Of a stretch of DNA of 11,242 nucleotides, positions 1-6,937 are shown in pieces; the first letter of the stretch is position 1, and each line of letters opens with the position of its first letter. The stretch comes from Chloroflexota bacterium (GTDB lineage: Bacteria > Chloroflexota > Anaerolineae > J102). Below the pieces are notes generated by a model that searched no databases, was not told where the DNA came from, and worked only from the letters and a program-made list of their open reading frames with translations. The stretch covers positions 1-11,242 of the forward strand of contig PIVW01000163.1 of assembly GCA_003353825.1 (NCBI GenBank), read 5' to 3'. Both the position numbers and the translations under genes were made by a program.

Positions 1-205
1 TTGGATTGGGGACTCCTTTCCACTCCCTCGCTCCTGTAAGTGAAACGTTGCTCCTCTGCCCCCCTGCTGTCGGGTTTCATCGGGTGCGTGTGAAGCCCCG
101 CTTCATAGACGGCTCCTTATCTTTTGTAAAGGCTAGTTTGATTATACTCCATGTCGTTACGATGTCAACGGGTTGGTTTTGGTTGGGGGCACGAACGATC
201 TGTTT
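1..205. other. Non-coding left flank
   Basis: I see no convincing gene here. The short plus-strand open frame in this stretch has no ribosome binding site and its translation resembles no family I know. The only clear structure is a small perfect hairpin, TGAAGC (91-96), loop CCC, GCTTCA (100-105). The stretch lies directly beyond the stop codon of the minus-strand transposase remnant, so it may include the end of that insertion sequence, but I could not define a terminal inverted repeat or a target duplication. Confidence 0.5.
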
Positions 206-454
206 TTAGGCGGCCAGAGGGAGGGCAAGATGTTGACGACGGGAGGTGATAGTCTCCCCCTGACCACTTAACAGAGCAGCCCGTGCTTTGGCTGTTTTGA
301 TAGCATTGTCCAGATCCCAGATAACCCCAGCGATTTTGAGACGTTGAGAACCGATTTGCTTACAAGCGCTCTCAATAGTACCGGAACCGATTTGGTAGCC
401 TTTAGTCCGATAGGTCGGGTAATCCTTGCGATCCTGGTTGTTGGTACACCCTAG
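206..454 (-). pseudogene. ISKra4-like transposase, C-terminal remnant
   Basis: Translating the minus strand from about 454 down to the TAA at 206-208 gives about 80 residues that read like the C-terminal end of ISKra4-family transposases. They include DYPTYRTKGYQIGSGTIESA, followed by CKQIGSQRLKIAGVIW and then KARAALLSGQ. The IGSG-[TV]-ESA-CK block and the following RLK-AG-W block are the hallmark of that family's C-terminus. An in-frame TGA lies just upstream (455-457), and no matching N-terminal or central transposase domain is visible to its right, so this is a decayed fragment of a protein usually several hundred residues long. It is not expected to be active. It marks a past insertion upstream of the regulator. 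The family name rests on motif recall, with no database search. Confidence 0.8.
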
Positions 455-653
455 TCAGAGAAAGGATTTGACAAACCGGCACTCAAAACCACTATCGGTT
501 TAGGCTCTGGGCATCATTTGTGTTGAGTTCCCATCTGTGACCACACTACACTCAATACATCCTGGTCCCAATGCTGGCATCGCTGCGACTACTACACTTC
601 ATATTCTGGTTGATCTTTGAGCTGACTGACAAAGGAAGGTGTATGAACTCAAC

Positions 654-1385
654 ATGACAGAAGAATTAGCTATGTTATCGGATCTGTTTCCCACCGCCGC
701 GCGACCTCAGCGCTTGTCCGAACACGTGTACAATACATTAAGCAAAGCGATTGTGGAAGGCAAGCTGTCTCCGGGAGAGAGATTGCGCGAAACGCAGATG
801 GCGGAGGCTATGGGTGTTAGCCGCACCCCTGTTCGCGAGGCCTTTGCAAGGCTAAAACAACAGCGCCTGCTGAGTAGTGATGCCAACGGTGCGTACTATG
901 TTGCCGTGTGGGACAGGCAGACCCTGTGGGAGACTGCCACCCTCAGGGCGGCTCTGGAGAGCCTGGCTTTTAGCCTCGCTCCGCAAAACCTCTCCCAAGA
1001 GGACTTTGATCACCTGGAAGGGATCATTTCGCAGATGGGGGAAATGGATGCAGATCCCGCCAGGGGTGACTACAAACAGATGGCCCAGCTTGACTTTCAG
1101 TTCCACACCTACATTTGGTCGCGCACAGGCCACGATTTACTGGAGCAAGCACTTGAGAATATTAAACCCCAGGCACACTATTATATGTACCTCACGCGGC
1201 AGGCCCAGGGTCCGCTAGATTACGCTGAACGGCACCGCATATTAATTGAGCTCCTCAAGCAGGGCGAGCGCAGCCAAGTAAATGAGATCATGCTGGACCA
1301 TATATTGCCCAGTGCAGAGAAGGCGATTGCGTGGTGGGAACACAGGCCGGAGAAGATGGCTGAAAATCAAGAAGTAACCGGCTGA
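654..1385 (+). CDS. GntR-family regulator, FadR subfamily (FCD domain)
   Basis: This is a 243-residue DNA-binding regulator, the usual length for FadR-type GntR proteins. Residues about 18-75 form the winged helix-turn-helix, with the typical run ETQMAEAMGVSRTPVREAFA near residues 46-65. Residues about 93-225 form the all-helical FCD effector domain. Its expected metal/ligand-binding set is visible: Asp147 and His151 (in LDFQFH), His194 (in ERHRIL) and His216 (in LDHI). The family senses small carboxylates or related metabolites and usually represses a neighbouring catabolic or transport operon. Its position just before the transporter genes, same strand, makes it their probable local regulator (inference). 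The start is uncertain. ATG 654 is chosen, but the purine-rich AAGGAAGG at 632-639 is rather far from it, and a GTG at 639 would overlap that site. Nothing clear is seen at 455-653. Confidence 0.92.
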   Translation: MTEELAMLSDLFPTAARPQRLSEHVYNTLSKAIVEGKLSPGERLRETQMAEAMGVSRTPVREAFARLKQQRLLSSDANGAYYVAVWDRQTLWETATLRAALESLAFSLAPQNLSQEDFDHLEGIISQMGEMDADPARGDYKQMAQLDFQFHTYIWSRTGHDLLEQALENIKPQAHYYMYLTRQAQGPLDYAERHRILIELLKQGERSQVNEIMLDHILPSAEKAIAWWEHRPEKMAENQEVTG

Positions 1386-1409
1386 AAACCTGCCCACTTC
1401 TGGGTGTGT

Positions 1410-1538
1410 TATAGTCATCCTATTTCTTATGTACGAGGGCATAAGCCGAAAACCAAGTTTTACTGTGGTATGTTTTTAGCAAACAAAAACAGCACTTTTG
1501 CTGTTCCATATTCGGACAACTCATTTAGGATGACTATA
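1410..1538. mobile_element. Possible MITE-like inverted-repeat element with TA flanks
   Basis: Two perfect 13-bp inverted copies, TATAGTCATCCTA (1410-1422) and TAGGATGACTATA (1526-1538), bound a 129-bp segment with no coding capacity. Each outer end carries TA, so the structure can be read as an 11-bp terminal repeat flanked by a TA duplication, as produced by IS630/Tc1-mariner-type transposases. Smaller nested inverted repeats lie inside: CCGAA (1446-1450) with TTCGG (1511-1515), and AACAGCA (1488-1494) with TGCTGTT (1499-1505). On the minus strand the last hairpin is followed by a T-rich run like an intrinsic terminator, but no minus-strand gene ends here. It sits between the regulator and the transporter. 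An alternative reading is a pair of widely spaced operator half-sites. Confidence 0.5.
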
Positions 1539-1556
1539 TAGGGAGAGCATTTCGTG

Positions 1557-1575
1557 AATCGCTGCCTCTGCGATT
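1557..1575. other. Small hairpin in the transporter upstream region
   Basis: AATCGC (1557-1562) and GCGATT (1570-1575) pair perfectly around a 7-nt loop. It lies about 135 nt before the lipoprotein start, to the right of the inverted-repeat element. No T-run follows, so it is not an obvious terminator. Its role is unknown. Confidence 0.3.
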
Positions 1576-1611
1576 TCCCAGGAGAACTCAAGTTTAGAAA
1601 GGTGGTGGTCT

Positions 1612-1665
1612 GTATTCAAGTGAACACCTCAAATTGATATAAGCCACGTAGTTTTTATCTAATCT
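1612..1665 (+). promoter_or_regulatory. Candidate operator and weak promoter for the transporter genes
   Basis: A near-palindrome GTATTCAAGTGAACAC (1612-1627; TTCA-AG-TGAA core with outer GT/AC) sits immediately upstream of a possible -35 box TTGATA (1634-1639). The A/T-rich stretch TATCTAATCT (1656-1665) could hold a poorly matching -10 box. GntR-family operators are typically short palindromes with GT...AC ends, so the dyad is a plausible site for the upstream regulator, although its spacing is not a textbook FadR-type operator. This is a weak prediction made by eye. Confidence 0.22.
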
Positions 1666-1710
1666 AGTAAAATTAACGTTTTTGACTATTCTGAGAGGAG
1701 AAAAGTAACG

Positions 1711-3438
1711 ATGTTAAAAAATCCTAAATTAGTGCTATTAGCTCTAGCTTTGGGTATGCTAAGCATGTTGGTTGTAGCTTGTGGGCAACCCCCTACACCA
1801 GAAACCATTACCGTGGTTGAGACGGTTATCGTTGAAAAAGAAGTTGAAAAAATAGTTGAAGGCGAAACGATCACCGTGGTTGAGACGGTTGTGGTTGAGA
1901 AAGAAGTAATAAAAGAAGTAGAAGTAATAAAAGAAGTAGAAGTTATAAAAGAAGTGATAGTCGAGGTCGATCCCACAGCCGTTGTACGTGGCGGCACACT
2001 GCGCACTGAATACAACTGGATACCTTATGTGGAGGACCCAGCCGCGGATGGTGTCGGCACCGGTCTAGTCGGGTTGTCAATCGCCGAATCTTTAGTTTGG
2101 GTTGGTGAAGACGGGGTTCCGCAACCGCAGTTGGTTAAGTCATGGGAGTCCAACGCAGACTCGACGGAGTGGATGCTCTACCTCCAAGAAGGGGTGACAT
2201 TCAACGATGGCAAGCCCTTTAACGCCGATGACGTAATCTGGAATATTCTGCATTGGCTGGACCCAGACACCGGAGCGTCGGCAGCAGCCAATCTTGACAT
2301 GTTGACCCCCGACGGCGTAGAGAAGGTGGATGACCTTACCATCAAGCTCACTCTTGATCGCCCCAACGCTGATTTACTCCTCGCCTTTTATGATTATCCG
2401 ACCATGATCGCGCCCGAGGGCGGCTGGAAAGATTTTTACAGTGGTGACCCGGCCGATGCCATCGGCACGGGACCATTCATGATGGAATCATTCACTCCTG
2501 ACGAGCGGATGGTACTTGTGGCCAACCCGAATTATTGGAAAATGGGCACCGACGGTGAAGCACTGCCCTACGTGGACAAAGTCATCGTTACCGCCGGCTG
2601 GGACGACGCCGCCCGACTGGCCGCCCTCATCGGCGGCGAGGCAGATATACTGGATGCCTCGGCCGATATTCTACCAGAGCTACAGAAGTACCCGGAACAG
2701 ATCAATGTCCGTGCCGGAGCCAGATGGGTTCCGCCCATCGTGATGCGCGTCGACGTGCCACCCTTTGATGACCCCAATGTGCGCCAGGCCCTCAAGTTGG
2801 TCCAGGATCGTCAACAGATAAAGGACCTCGTCCAACCAGACGGCTTTGTAGGCTACGACCACTGGATCGATTCCAGTGATGCCTCCTATTGCCCCAACAC
2901 CGACACGAGCGAGCTTCCGCAAGACATCGAGGGGGCCAAAGCATTGCTGTCTGAGGCCGGCTATACAGATGGCCTCGAGATCGATCTGGCCCTCCCTGAC
3001 GGCGACTTTCGTACCGACTACGCTCAGGTGTATAAAGAGCAGGCAGCCGAGGCCGGCATAACCATCAACATCGAAATCCTGCCCAGTGATGCCTTTTGGG
3101 ACCAATGGCAGGAATGGCCGTTTTCCGTCAGTGGTTGGAATGGACGAATTCCGGCTACTGCAAATATAAACCTGGCCCTCCGCTGCGAGGCCGCCTGGAC
3201 CGAATCGTTCTATTGTAACGAAGATCTTGACTCTCTTTTGGATCAGGTCGCTGCTACAGCCGATGTCGACGAACGACAGGAGCTATATTGCCAAATCCAG
3301 ACCATTATGCAGGAAGACAGTCCCTACCTGATACCCTTCTGGGCTGTTTCGCTCAGTGCTTCCCAAAGCAACGTTCACCTACCAGACACCTGGTCCAGAG
3401 GCGGCTTTCTCTGGCATATGACCTGGTTATCGGAATAA
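1711..3438 (+). CDS. ABC transporter substrate-binding lipoprotein, family 5 (SBP_bac_5)
   Basis: This 575-residue protein is the extracytoplasmic receptor of an oligopeptide/dipeptide/nickel-type importer. Residues 1-24 are a lipoprotein signal peptide with lipobox VVAC, so Cys24 would be lipidated and anchored to the membrane. Residues about 29-88 are a repetitive Val/Glu/Ile/Lys linker of the kind often seen in Chloroflexota lipoproteins. The binding domain begins near RGGTLR (93-98). Family landmarks include GVTFNDGKPFNADDVIW and IGTGPF. Length is at the upper end for the family because of the linker. ATG 1711 has a good AGAGGAG site ten bases upstream. The two permeases follow directly. 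The family binds peptides but also many unrelated solutes, so the ligand is not predictable. The enzymes downstream hint at a methylated amine or amino-acid-like compound (inference). Confidence 0.93.
   Translation: MLKNPKLVLLALALGMLSMLVVACGQPPTPETITVVETVIVEKEVEKIVEGETITVVETVVVEKEVIKEVEVIKEVEVIKEVIVEVDPTAVVRGGTLRTEYNWIPYVEDPAADGVGTGLVGLSIAESLVWVGEDGVPQPQLVKSWESNADSTEWMLYLQEGVTFNDGKPFNADDVIWNILHWLDPDTGASAAANLDMLTPDGVEKVDDLTIKLTLDRPNADLLLAFYDYPTMIAPEGGWKDFYSGDPADAIGTGPFMMESFTPDERMVLVANPNYWKMGTDGEALPYVDKVIVTAGWDDAARLAALIGGEADILDASADILPELQKYPEQINVRAGARWVPPIVMRVDVPPFDDPNVRQALKLVQDRQQIKDLVQPDGFVGYDHWIDSSDASYCPNTDTSELPQDIEGAKALLSEAGYTDGLEIDLALPDGDFRTDYAQVYKEQAAEAGITINIEILPSDAFWDQWQEWPFSVSGWNGRIPATANINLALRCEAAWTESFYCNEDLDSLLDQVAATADVDERQELYCQIQTIMQEDSPYLIPFWAVSLSASQSNVHLPDTWSRGGFLWHMTWLSE
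1810..1959 (+). repeat. Coding repeats in the lipoprotein linker
   Basis: Two repeat families are superimposed. An identical 18-mer ACCGTGGTTGAGACGGTT occurs at 1810-1827 and 1873-1890, 63 bp (21 codons) apart, giving two ETITVVETV-type peptide copies. Next come three 18-bp units at 1906-1923, 1924-1941 and 1942-1959. The first two are identical and encode VIKEVE; the third encodes VIKEVI. All units are multiples of three, so copy-number change keeps the frame and would only alter the spacing between the membrane anchor and the binding domain. Confidence 0.9.
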
Positions 3439-3465
3439 GCACACCACGCTAACTTGGACGGTATG

Positions 3466-3502
3466 TTCTGTGGCTTCCGGCGACACGCTGGAAGCCACAG
3501 AA
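3466..3502 (+). promoter_or_regulatory. Intercistronic stem-loop between lipoprotein and permease
   Basis: TTCTGTGGCTTCC (3466-3478) pairs perfectly with GGAAGCCACAGAA (3490-3502). The 11 bases between continue the stem as GGCG/CGCT (one G-U pair), leaving only a 3-nt loop, ACA, at 3483-3485. The result is an uninterrupted 17-bp stem in the 89-nt gap after the lipoprotein stop and about 25 nt before the permease ATG. No T-run follows, so it is not a typical intrinsic terminator. In other ABC importer operons such structures protect the upstream message from 3' exonucleases, so that the binding protein is made in excess over membrane components. That role is inferred here. Confidence 0.75.
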
Positions 3503-3527
3503 TCCCAAAGAGGAGAGACGAACGAAC

Positions 3528-4472
3528 ATGCTTGGATTTCTTTTGAACCGCATCGGTATGATGCTGCTGACAATGCTGGTCATCTCGATGCTGGTCTTCT
3601 TTATCGCCGAGGTGGTTCCTATCGACCCCGCTCGAAACGCCCTGGGACGATATGCTTCCCAGCAAAAGGTCGATGAGCTGCGGGAAAAGATGGGCCTCGA
3701 CCGTCCCGTGCTGGTACGCTATGTCGACTGGATTACCAATGCCCTGCGCGGGGATTTCGGGGAATCGATCCACTTTAACCGTCCCGTGCGCGATCTGGTT
3801 TCCGTTCGACTGGGGCGTTCACTGGCCCTGGCCGGCTTGGGTTTTGTCTTTATGATACCACTGGGTTTAACCTTGGGCTGTATCGCCGGCATAAATGAAG
3901 GCAAACTCCTGGATCGCATCATCTCCATAACCAGCAGCATCTTTGTCTCCATCCCTCCTTTTGCCAGTGGGATCTTTGTGATCGTGATTTTTTCTATCTG
4001 GCTAGGTTGGCTTCCTGGTACGAGCATACCGGACCCCGACGTGAGTTTTCTTGAATCAATCAGAAGGCTGCTCCTGCCCATTATGGCCATATCCTTTGAC
4101 GAGATAGGCTATCTGGCCCGCTTCACTCGAGTCACCATGGCCGAGGTAATGGAAAGCGACTATATTCGGACGGCCGTGCTGAAAGGCATCCCAAAAAGAA
4201 AGGTTATATGGCGGCACGCGCTGCGCAACGCCTTGATAGCGCCCTTCACAGCTATCATGTTGCACATCAATTATTTTATCGGCGGACTCCTCGTGGTTGA
4301 GGTGCTGTTTAACTATCCCGGGCTGGGGCGTTTGCTTTTTGAGAGCGCTGTGCGTAACGATATCATCCTGCTTGAGGCAGGAACGCTGGTGCTGGCCCTT
4401 GTGGCGGTGTCAACCCAGGTTATCGGGGACATTGGCATTTACTTTATGAATCCCCGCATTCGATATGAGTGA
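3528..4472 (+). CDS. ABC transporter permease, DppB/OppB type
   Basis: This 314-residue inner-membrane permease is one half of the importer's transmembrane channel. The N-terminus has the classic DppB layout: a first membrane helix at about 9-29, then an extracytoplasmic loop with QKVDELREKMGLDRPVLVRY and GDFGES. Further membrane segments lie near 99-121, 132-158, 181-200, 238-258 and 283-306. The cytoplasmic EAA loop that docks the ATPase is at about 207-236 (ESDYIRTAVLKGIPKRKVIW, then RHALRNAL). Length is normal for the family. ATG 3528 follows an AAGAGGAGAG site. The stop at 4470-4472 lies 26 nt before the next permease, so the two are almost certainly co-transcribed and form a heterodimer. 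Confidence 0.95.
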   Translation: MLGFLLNRIGMMLLTMLVISMLVFFIAEVVPIDPARNALGRYASQQKVDELREKMGLDRPVLVRYVDWITNALRGDFGESIHFNRPVRDLVSVRLGRSLALAGLGFVFMIPLGLTLGCIAGINEGKLLDRIISITSSIFVSIPPFASGIFVIVIFSIWLGWLPGTSIPDPDVSFLESIRRLLLPIMAISFDEIGYLARFTRVTMAEVMESDYIRTAVLKGIPKRKVIWRHALRNALIAPFTAIMLHINYFIGGLLVVEVLFNYPGLGRLLFESAVRNDIILLEAGTLVLALVAVSTQVIGDIGIYFMNPRIRYE

Positions 4473-4498
4473 TCTGTGATAGGAAAGGAAGCATAACC

Positions 4499-5380
4499 AT
4501 GAGCGACAGATCAAATTCATTGTTACCCCAGATATCGCCAACACCGTCTCCAATTGCTTGGCTGCGAAAGGTGATCTCTGATTTCGCCCGCTCCAAAAGT
4601 GCGACGATTGGCGTAGCCATAATTCTTGCCTGGGTCTTTATCGCCCTGGCCGCCCCCATCATATCTCCATACTCGCCGACCGATCTGGTAGGCGGCAGGC
4701 TCCAGTCACCCTCGCCAGAACACTTGCTTGGAACAGACCACTTAGGACGGGACGTGCTGAGCCGCTTGTTTTGGGGTACACGAACGGTTGTGGCCTTGGC
4801 CCCCATATCTGTCCTTTTGGGCATCCTGATAGCCGCTCCTCTGGGGCTTATTTCAGGCTACGTTGGCGGTAGGCTTGACGCACTCGTTATGCGTGGAGTT
4901 GATATCCTCATGTCATTCCCAATGATGCTGATCTACATCCTGATCATCACCAGCATCGGTGCTTCGGTGTTTGTCATCGTTGTCGCTATTTCACTGGGCT
5001 CTATTGCCCCCATCGCTCGCATCGTGCGCAGCCTCACGCTGGACGAACGCAGCAAGGATTATGTGAACGCAGCCCGGCTGCGTGGAGAAGGACGGTACTA
5101 TATTCTGCTGCGAGAAATCCTGCCCAATGTGAGCGGGCCGATCATTGTCGATACCATGATCCGGGTTGGATACGCGATCATGGCGATTGGCGGTTTGGGT
5201 TTCATCGGTTTGGGCATACCACCACCAACGCCCGACTGGGGAGGCATGATCAACCAGGGACGAGACTCTATTTTTCTTGCGGCCTGGCCAGTCTTGGCCC
5301 CGGCAGCGGCCTTGAGTTCGGTTGTTATAGGTCTCAATCTGCTGGCTGATGGGATCAGAGAAATTGGGCAGCAACGTTAG
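4499..5380 (+). CDS. ABC transporter permease, DppC/OppC type
   Basis: This 293-residue inner-membrane permease is the second half of the channel. Residues about 20-60 match the N-terminal OppC domain and first membrane helix. HLLGTDHLGRDVLSRLFWGTR (about 75-95) is the typical DppC segment after it. The EAA loop is at about 184-213 (SKDYVNAARLRGEGRYYILL then REILPN), and the conserved PPPTPDWGGMINQGR occurs at about 241-255. Length is normal. The frame is open from a GTG at 4469 that overlaps the previous stop, but ATG 4499 is preferred because AGGAAAGGAAG (4481-4491) is correctly spaced for it. After this gene comes a 288-nt gap containing an inserted element, so transcription into the downstream enzymes may be weakened or re-initiated there. 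Confidence 0.95.
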   Translation: MSDRSNSLLPQISPTPSPIAWLRKVISDFARSKSATIGVAIILAWVFIALAAPIISPYSPTDLVGGRLQSPSPEHLLGTDHLGRDVLSRLFWGTRTVVALAPISVLLGILIAAPLGLISGYVGGRLDALVMRGVDILMSFPMMLIYILIITSIGASVFVIVVAISLGSIAPIARIVRSLTLDERSKDYVNAARLRGEGRYYILLREILPNVSGPIIVDTMIRVGYAIMAIGGLGFIGLGIPPPTPDWGGMINQGRDSIFLAAWPVLAPAAALSSVVIGLNLLADGIREIGQQR

Positions 5381-5432
5381 CTTGGTATTACACCTCTCGA
5401 GCCGAAGGATGCCCAAGCGCGCCTTTGACGAG

Positions 5433-5477
5433 ATTTCTTACCGCAATATTTCTTACAACAATATTGCTTACAACGTA
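5433..5477 (+). repeat. Three 15-bp tandem repeat units
   Basis: Three adjacent 15-bp units run across 5433-5447, 5448-5462 and 5463-5477: ATTTCTTACCGCAAT, ATTTCTTACAACAAT, ATTGCTTACAACGTA. They lie just after the second permease. The third is interrupted at its end by the inserted element that begins at 5475. Read through in one frame they would encode an Ile-Ser/Ala-Tyr-x-Asn pentapeptide repeat, but there is no supported gene here. Confidence 0.75.
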
Positions 5478-5638
5478 ATTACTCAGGCATGTCATTTCGG
5501 ACCATTTATGGTAATTCATATATGGATAGAAATCTTCACCAGACGGTTGGGTTACACTCATAATTATTAAATAATCAAGCACCGCATGAAGATTTCTCGT
5601 CGCAAGCTCCTCGAAATGACATGAGGCTGAGTAGTTAC
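5475..5638. mobile_element. MITE-like element with 8-bp target duplication
   Basis: The segment has long terminal inverted repeats. The left end GTAATTACTCAGG (5475-5487) plus CATGTCATTTCG (5488-5499) matches the reverse complement of the right end, CGAAATGACATG (5612-5623) through CTGAGTAGTTAC (5627-5638), with one mismatch and a 2-nt length difference over about 26 bases. Inner arms GAAATCTTCA (5529-5538) and TGAAGATTTC (5587-5596) continue the dyad, and a palindrome ATTATTAAATAAT (5563-5575) lies near the centre. Identical 8-mers CTTACAAC flank it at 5467-5474 and 5639-5646, as expected of a target-site duplication. There is no room for a transposase, so it would be mobilised in trans. It sits 30 nt before the PLP enzyme start, just upstream of that gene's ribosome binding site. 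The GTCATTTCG...GAAATCTTC pattern resembles dispersed repeats I recall from several bacterial genomes. Confidence 0.78.
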
Positions 5639-5668
5639 CTTACAACTAATAAAGAGGACGGAATTATT

Positions 5669-6874
5669 ATGACAGAAAAGAAAAAGTGGGGGCCGCAAAC
5701 GGCCGCCCTGCACGCCGGCTATAGCCCGGTTCCGATGGACATGACGCCCTTTAGGTCTTTTGTACCTCCCATGATCCAAAGCGCGATCTATCCCCTCAGC
5801 GACGTCGATCACTATACCCGGATCGTCAGAGGCGAGGAGCCTGGCTACGATTACGGTCGTAACAGCAATCCCACTGTTGATGTTCTGCAGAAGCGCTTGG
5901 CCGCCCTGGAAGGCGGAGAGGCGGCGTTGGCCACACCCTCGGGTATGCACGCTTGCTTCGTGCTGACCCGTCATCTGACCAAGGTCGGAGACGAGATTGT
6001 CACCAGCCACAGGATCTTTGGCGAGGCTTATACGATGTTCTTTGGCTTGGCCCCCGAGCGGATGGGTATCACGCCGCGCCTTGTCCAGAACCCAGAGGAC
6101 CTCGGTGAGTGGGAACGATTAATCACCCCCAAGACGCGCTTTTTGTGGGTTGAGACACCTGGCAATCCAACGCTTTTCGTGACCGACATTGCCGCTCTGG
6201 CCGAGCTTGCCCACGCTCACGACCTGCCGTTGATCGTTGACAACACCCTTGCCACCCCCATACTTCAACATCCTATGGAGTTGGGGGCCGACATCGTGGT
6301 TCACTCCCTGACCAAGTTTATGACCGGGAATGGAACTATTGTGGGTGGGTCAGTGGTCGGAAACAAGAAGTTGATCAGGGAAATGATCAGTACGATCGCC
6401 GCTGTCGGGTCGATAATGTCTCCCTTTGATGCCTGGTTGGTGCTTTTGAGCCTCGAAACGCTACCCATCAGAATGGCCAGACATTCGTCAAACGCGGAGC
6501 AGGTAGCAGCTTTCCTCACTCAGCACTCCAAGGTCAAAAGCATCAACTATCCCACCGCTCCGGATTATCCCCAGTATGAACTGGCCAAGCGACAGATGCC
6601 AGACGGCTTTAGCGGGTTAATGTCCTTCGTGGTCAAGGGTGGGCGGGAAGGGGCAATTAAGGTAATCGAGTCCTTCCAACTGATTTCCATCGTGCCTAGC
6701 TTTGGGACAAGCCGCACCATTGTTACCCACCCCGCCACACACACCCATTGCAACATGAAACCTAAAGAGCGGGAGGCAGTGGGCATTTTTGACGGCCTGA
6801 TTCGGCTGTCGGTTGGGCTTGAAGGCCCGGAAGATATCATTGCCGACCTGGAACAGGCGCTTGGCAAACTGTAG
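5669..6874 (+). CDS. Cys/Met-metabolism PLP-dependent enzyme (methionine gamma-lyase / homoserine sulfhydrylase-like)
   Basis: This 401-residue cytosolic enzyme is of the normal length for the trans-sulfuration PLP family. Landmarks in order: Tyr62 and Arg64 in YGRNSNPT (PLP phosphate contact across the dimer), GGEAALATPSGMHA (82-95), VETPGNPT (161-168), Asp191 in VDNT (pairs with the PLP nitrogen), Lys216 in HSLTKF (Schiff base), and Arg379 in LIRLSVGLEG (substrate carboxylate). The Tyr that normally stacks on PLP in the LYG motif is Phe117 here (RIFGEAY), as I recall for O-succinylhomoserine sulfhydrylases. Family members catalyse gamma-elimination or gamma-replacement on methionine, cystathionine or O-acyl-homoserines, so the exact reaction is open. 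The start at 5669 follows AAAGAGG; the in-frame ATG at 5621 lies inside the inserted element and is rejected. Placement beside an MttB-like gene suggests catabolism of an imported methylated compound (inference). Confidence 0.9.
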   Translation: MTEKKKWGPQTAALHAGYSPVPMDMTPFRSFVPPMIQSAIYPLSDVDHYTRIVRGEEPGYDYGRNSNPTVDVLQKRLAALEGGEAALATPSGMHACFVLTRHLTKVGDEIVTSHRIFGEAYTMFFGLAPERMGITPRLVQNPEDLGEWERLITPKTRFLWVETPGNPTLFVTDIAALAELAHAHDLPLIVDNTLATPILQHPMELGADIVVHSLTKFMTGNGTIVGGSVVGNKKLIREMISTIAAVGSIMSPFDAWLVLLSLETLPIRMARHSSNAEQVAAFLTQHSKVKSINYPTAPDYPQYELAKRQMPDGFSGLMSFVVKGGREGAIKVIESFQLISIVPSFGTSRTIVTHPATHTHCNMKPKEREAVGIFDGLIRLSVGLEGPEDIIADLEQALGKL

Positions 6875-6899
6875 GGGTAAAGGCATAAGGCCTATCCCC
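6874..6899 (+). terminator. Weak stem-loop after the PLP enzyme gene
   Basis: GGGG (6874-6877, starting in the stop codon) can pair with CCCC (6896-6899), with an inner GGC/GCC pair (6882-6884 and 6890-6892). There is an internal bulge and no T-run follows, so this is at best a weak or Rho-assisted stop, or an mRNA end-protecting structure. Confidence 0.2.
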
Positions 6900-6937
6900 A
6901 CCAGCAAACGCCGCATCCACTCCAAAAGTAAGGGCGG

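Noticed and set aside
3466..3502. Rho-independent terminator after the lipoprotein gene
   Set aside because: The stem is strong but is followed by TCCCAAAG rather than a T-run, and the next gene's ribosome binding site lies only a few bases on.
5621..5668. Earlier start (5621) for the PLP enzyme
   Set aside because: The ATG lies in the terminal repeat of the inserted element and lacks a ribosome binding site; ATG 5669 has one and gives the usual family N-terminus.
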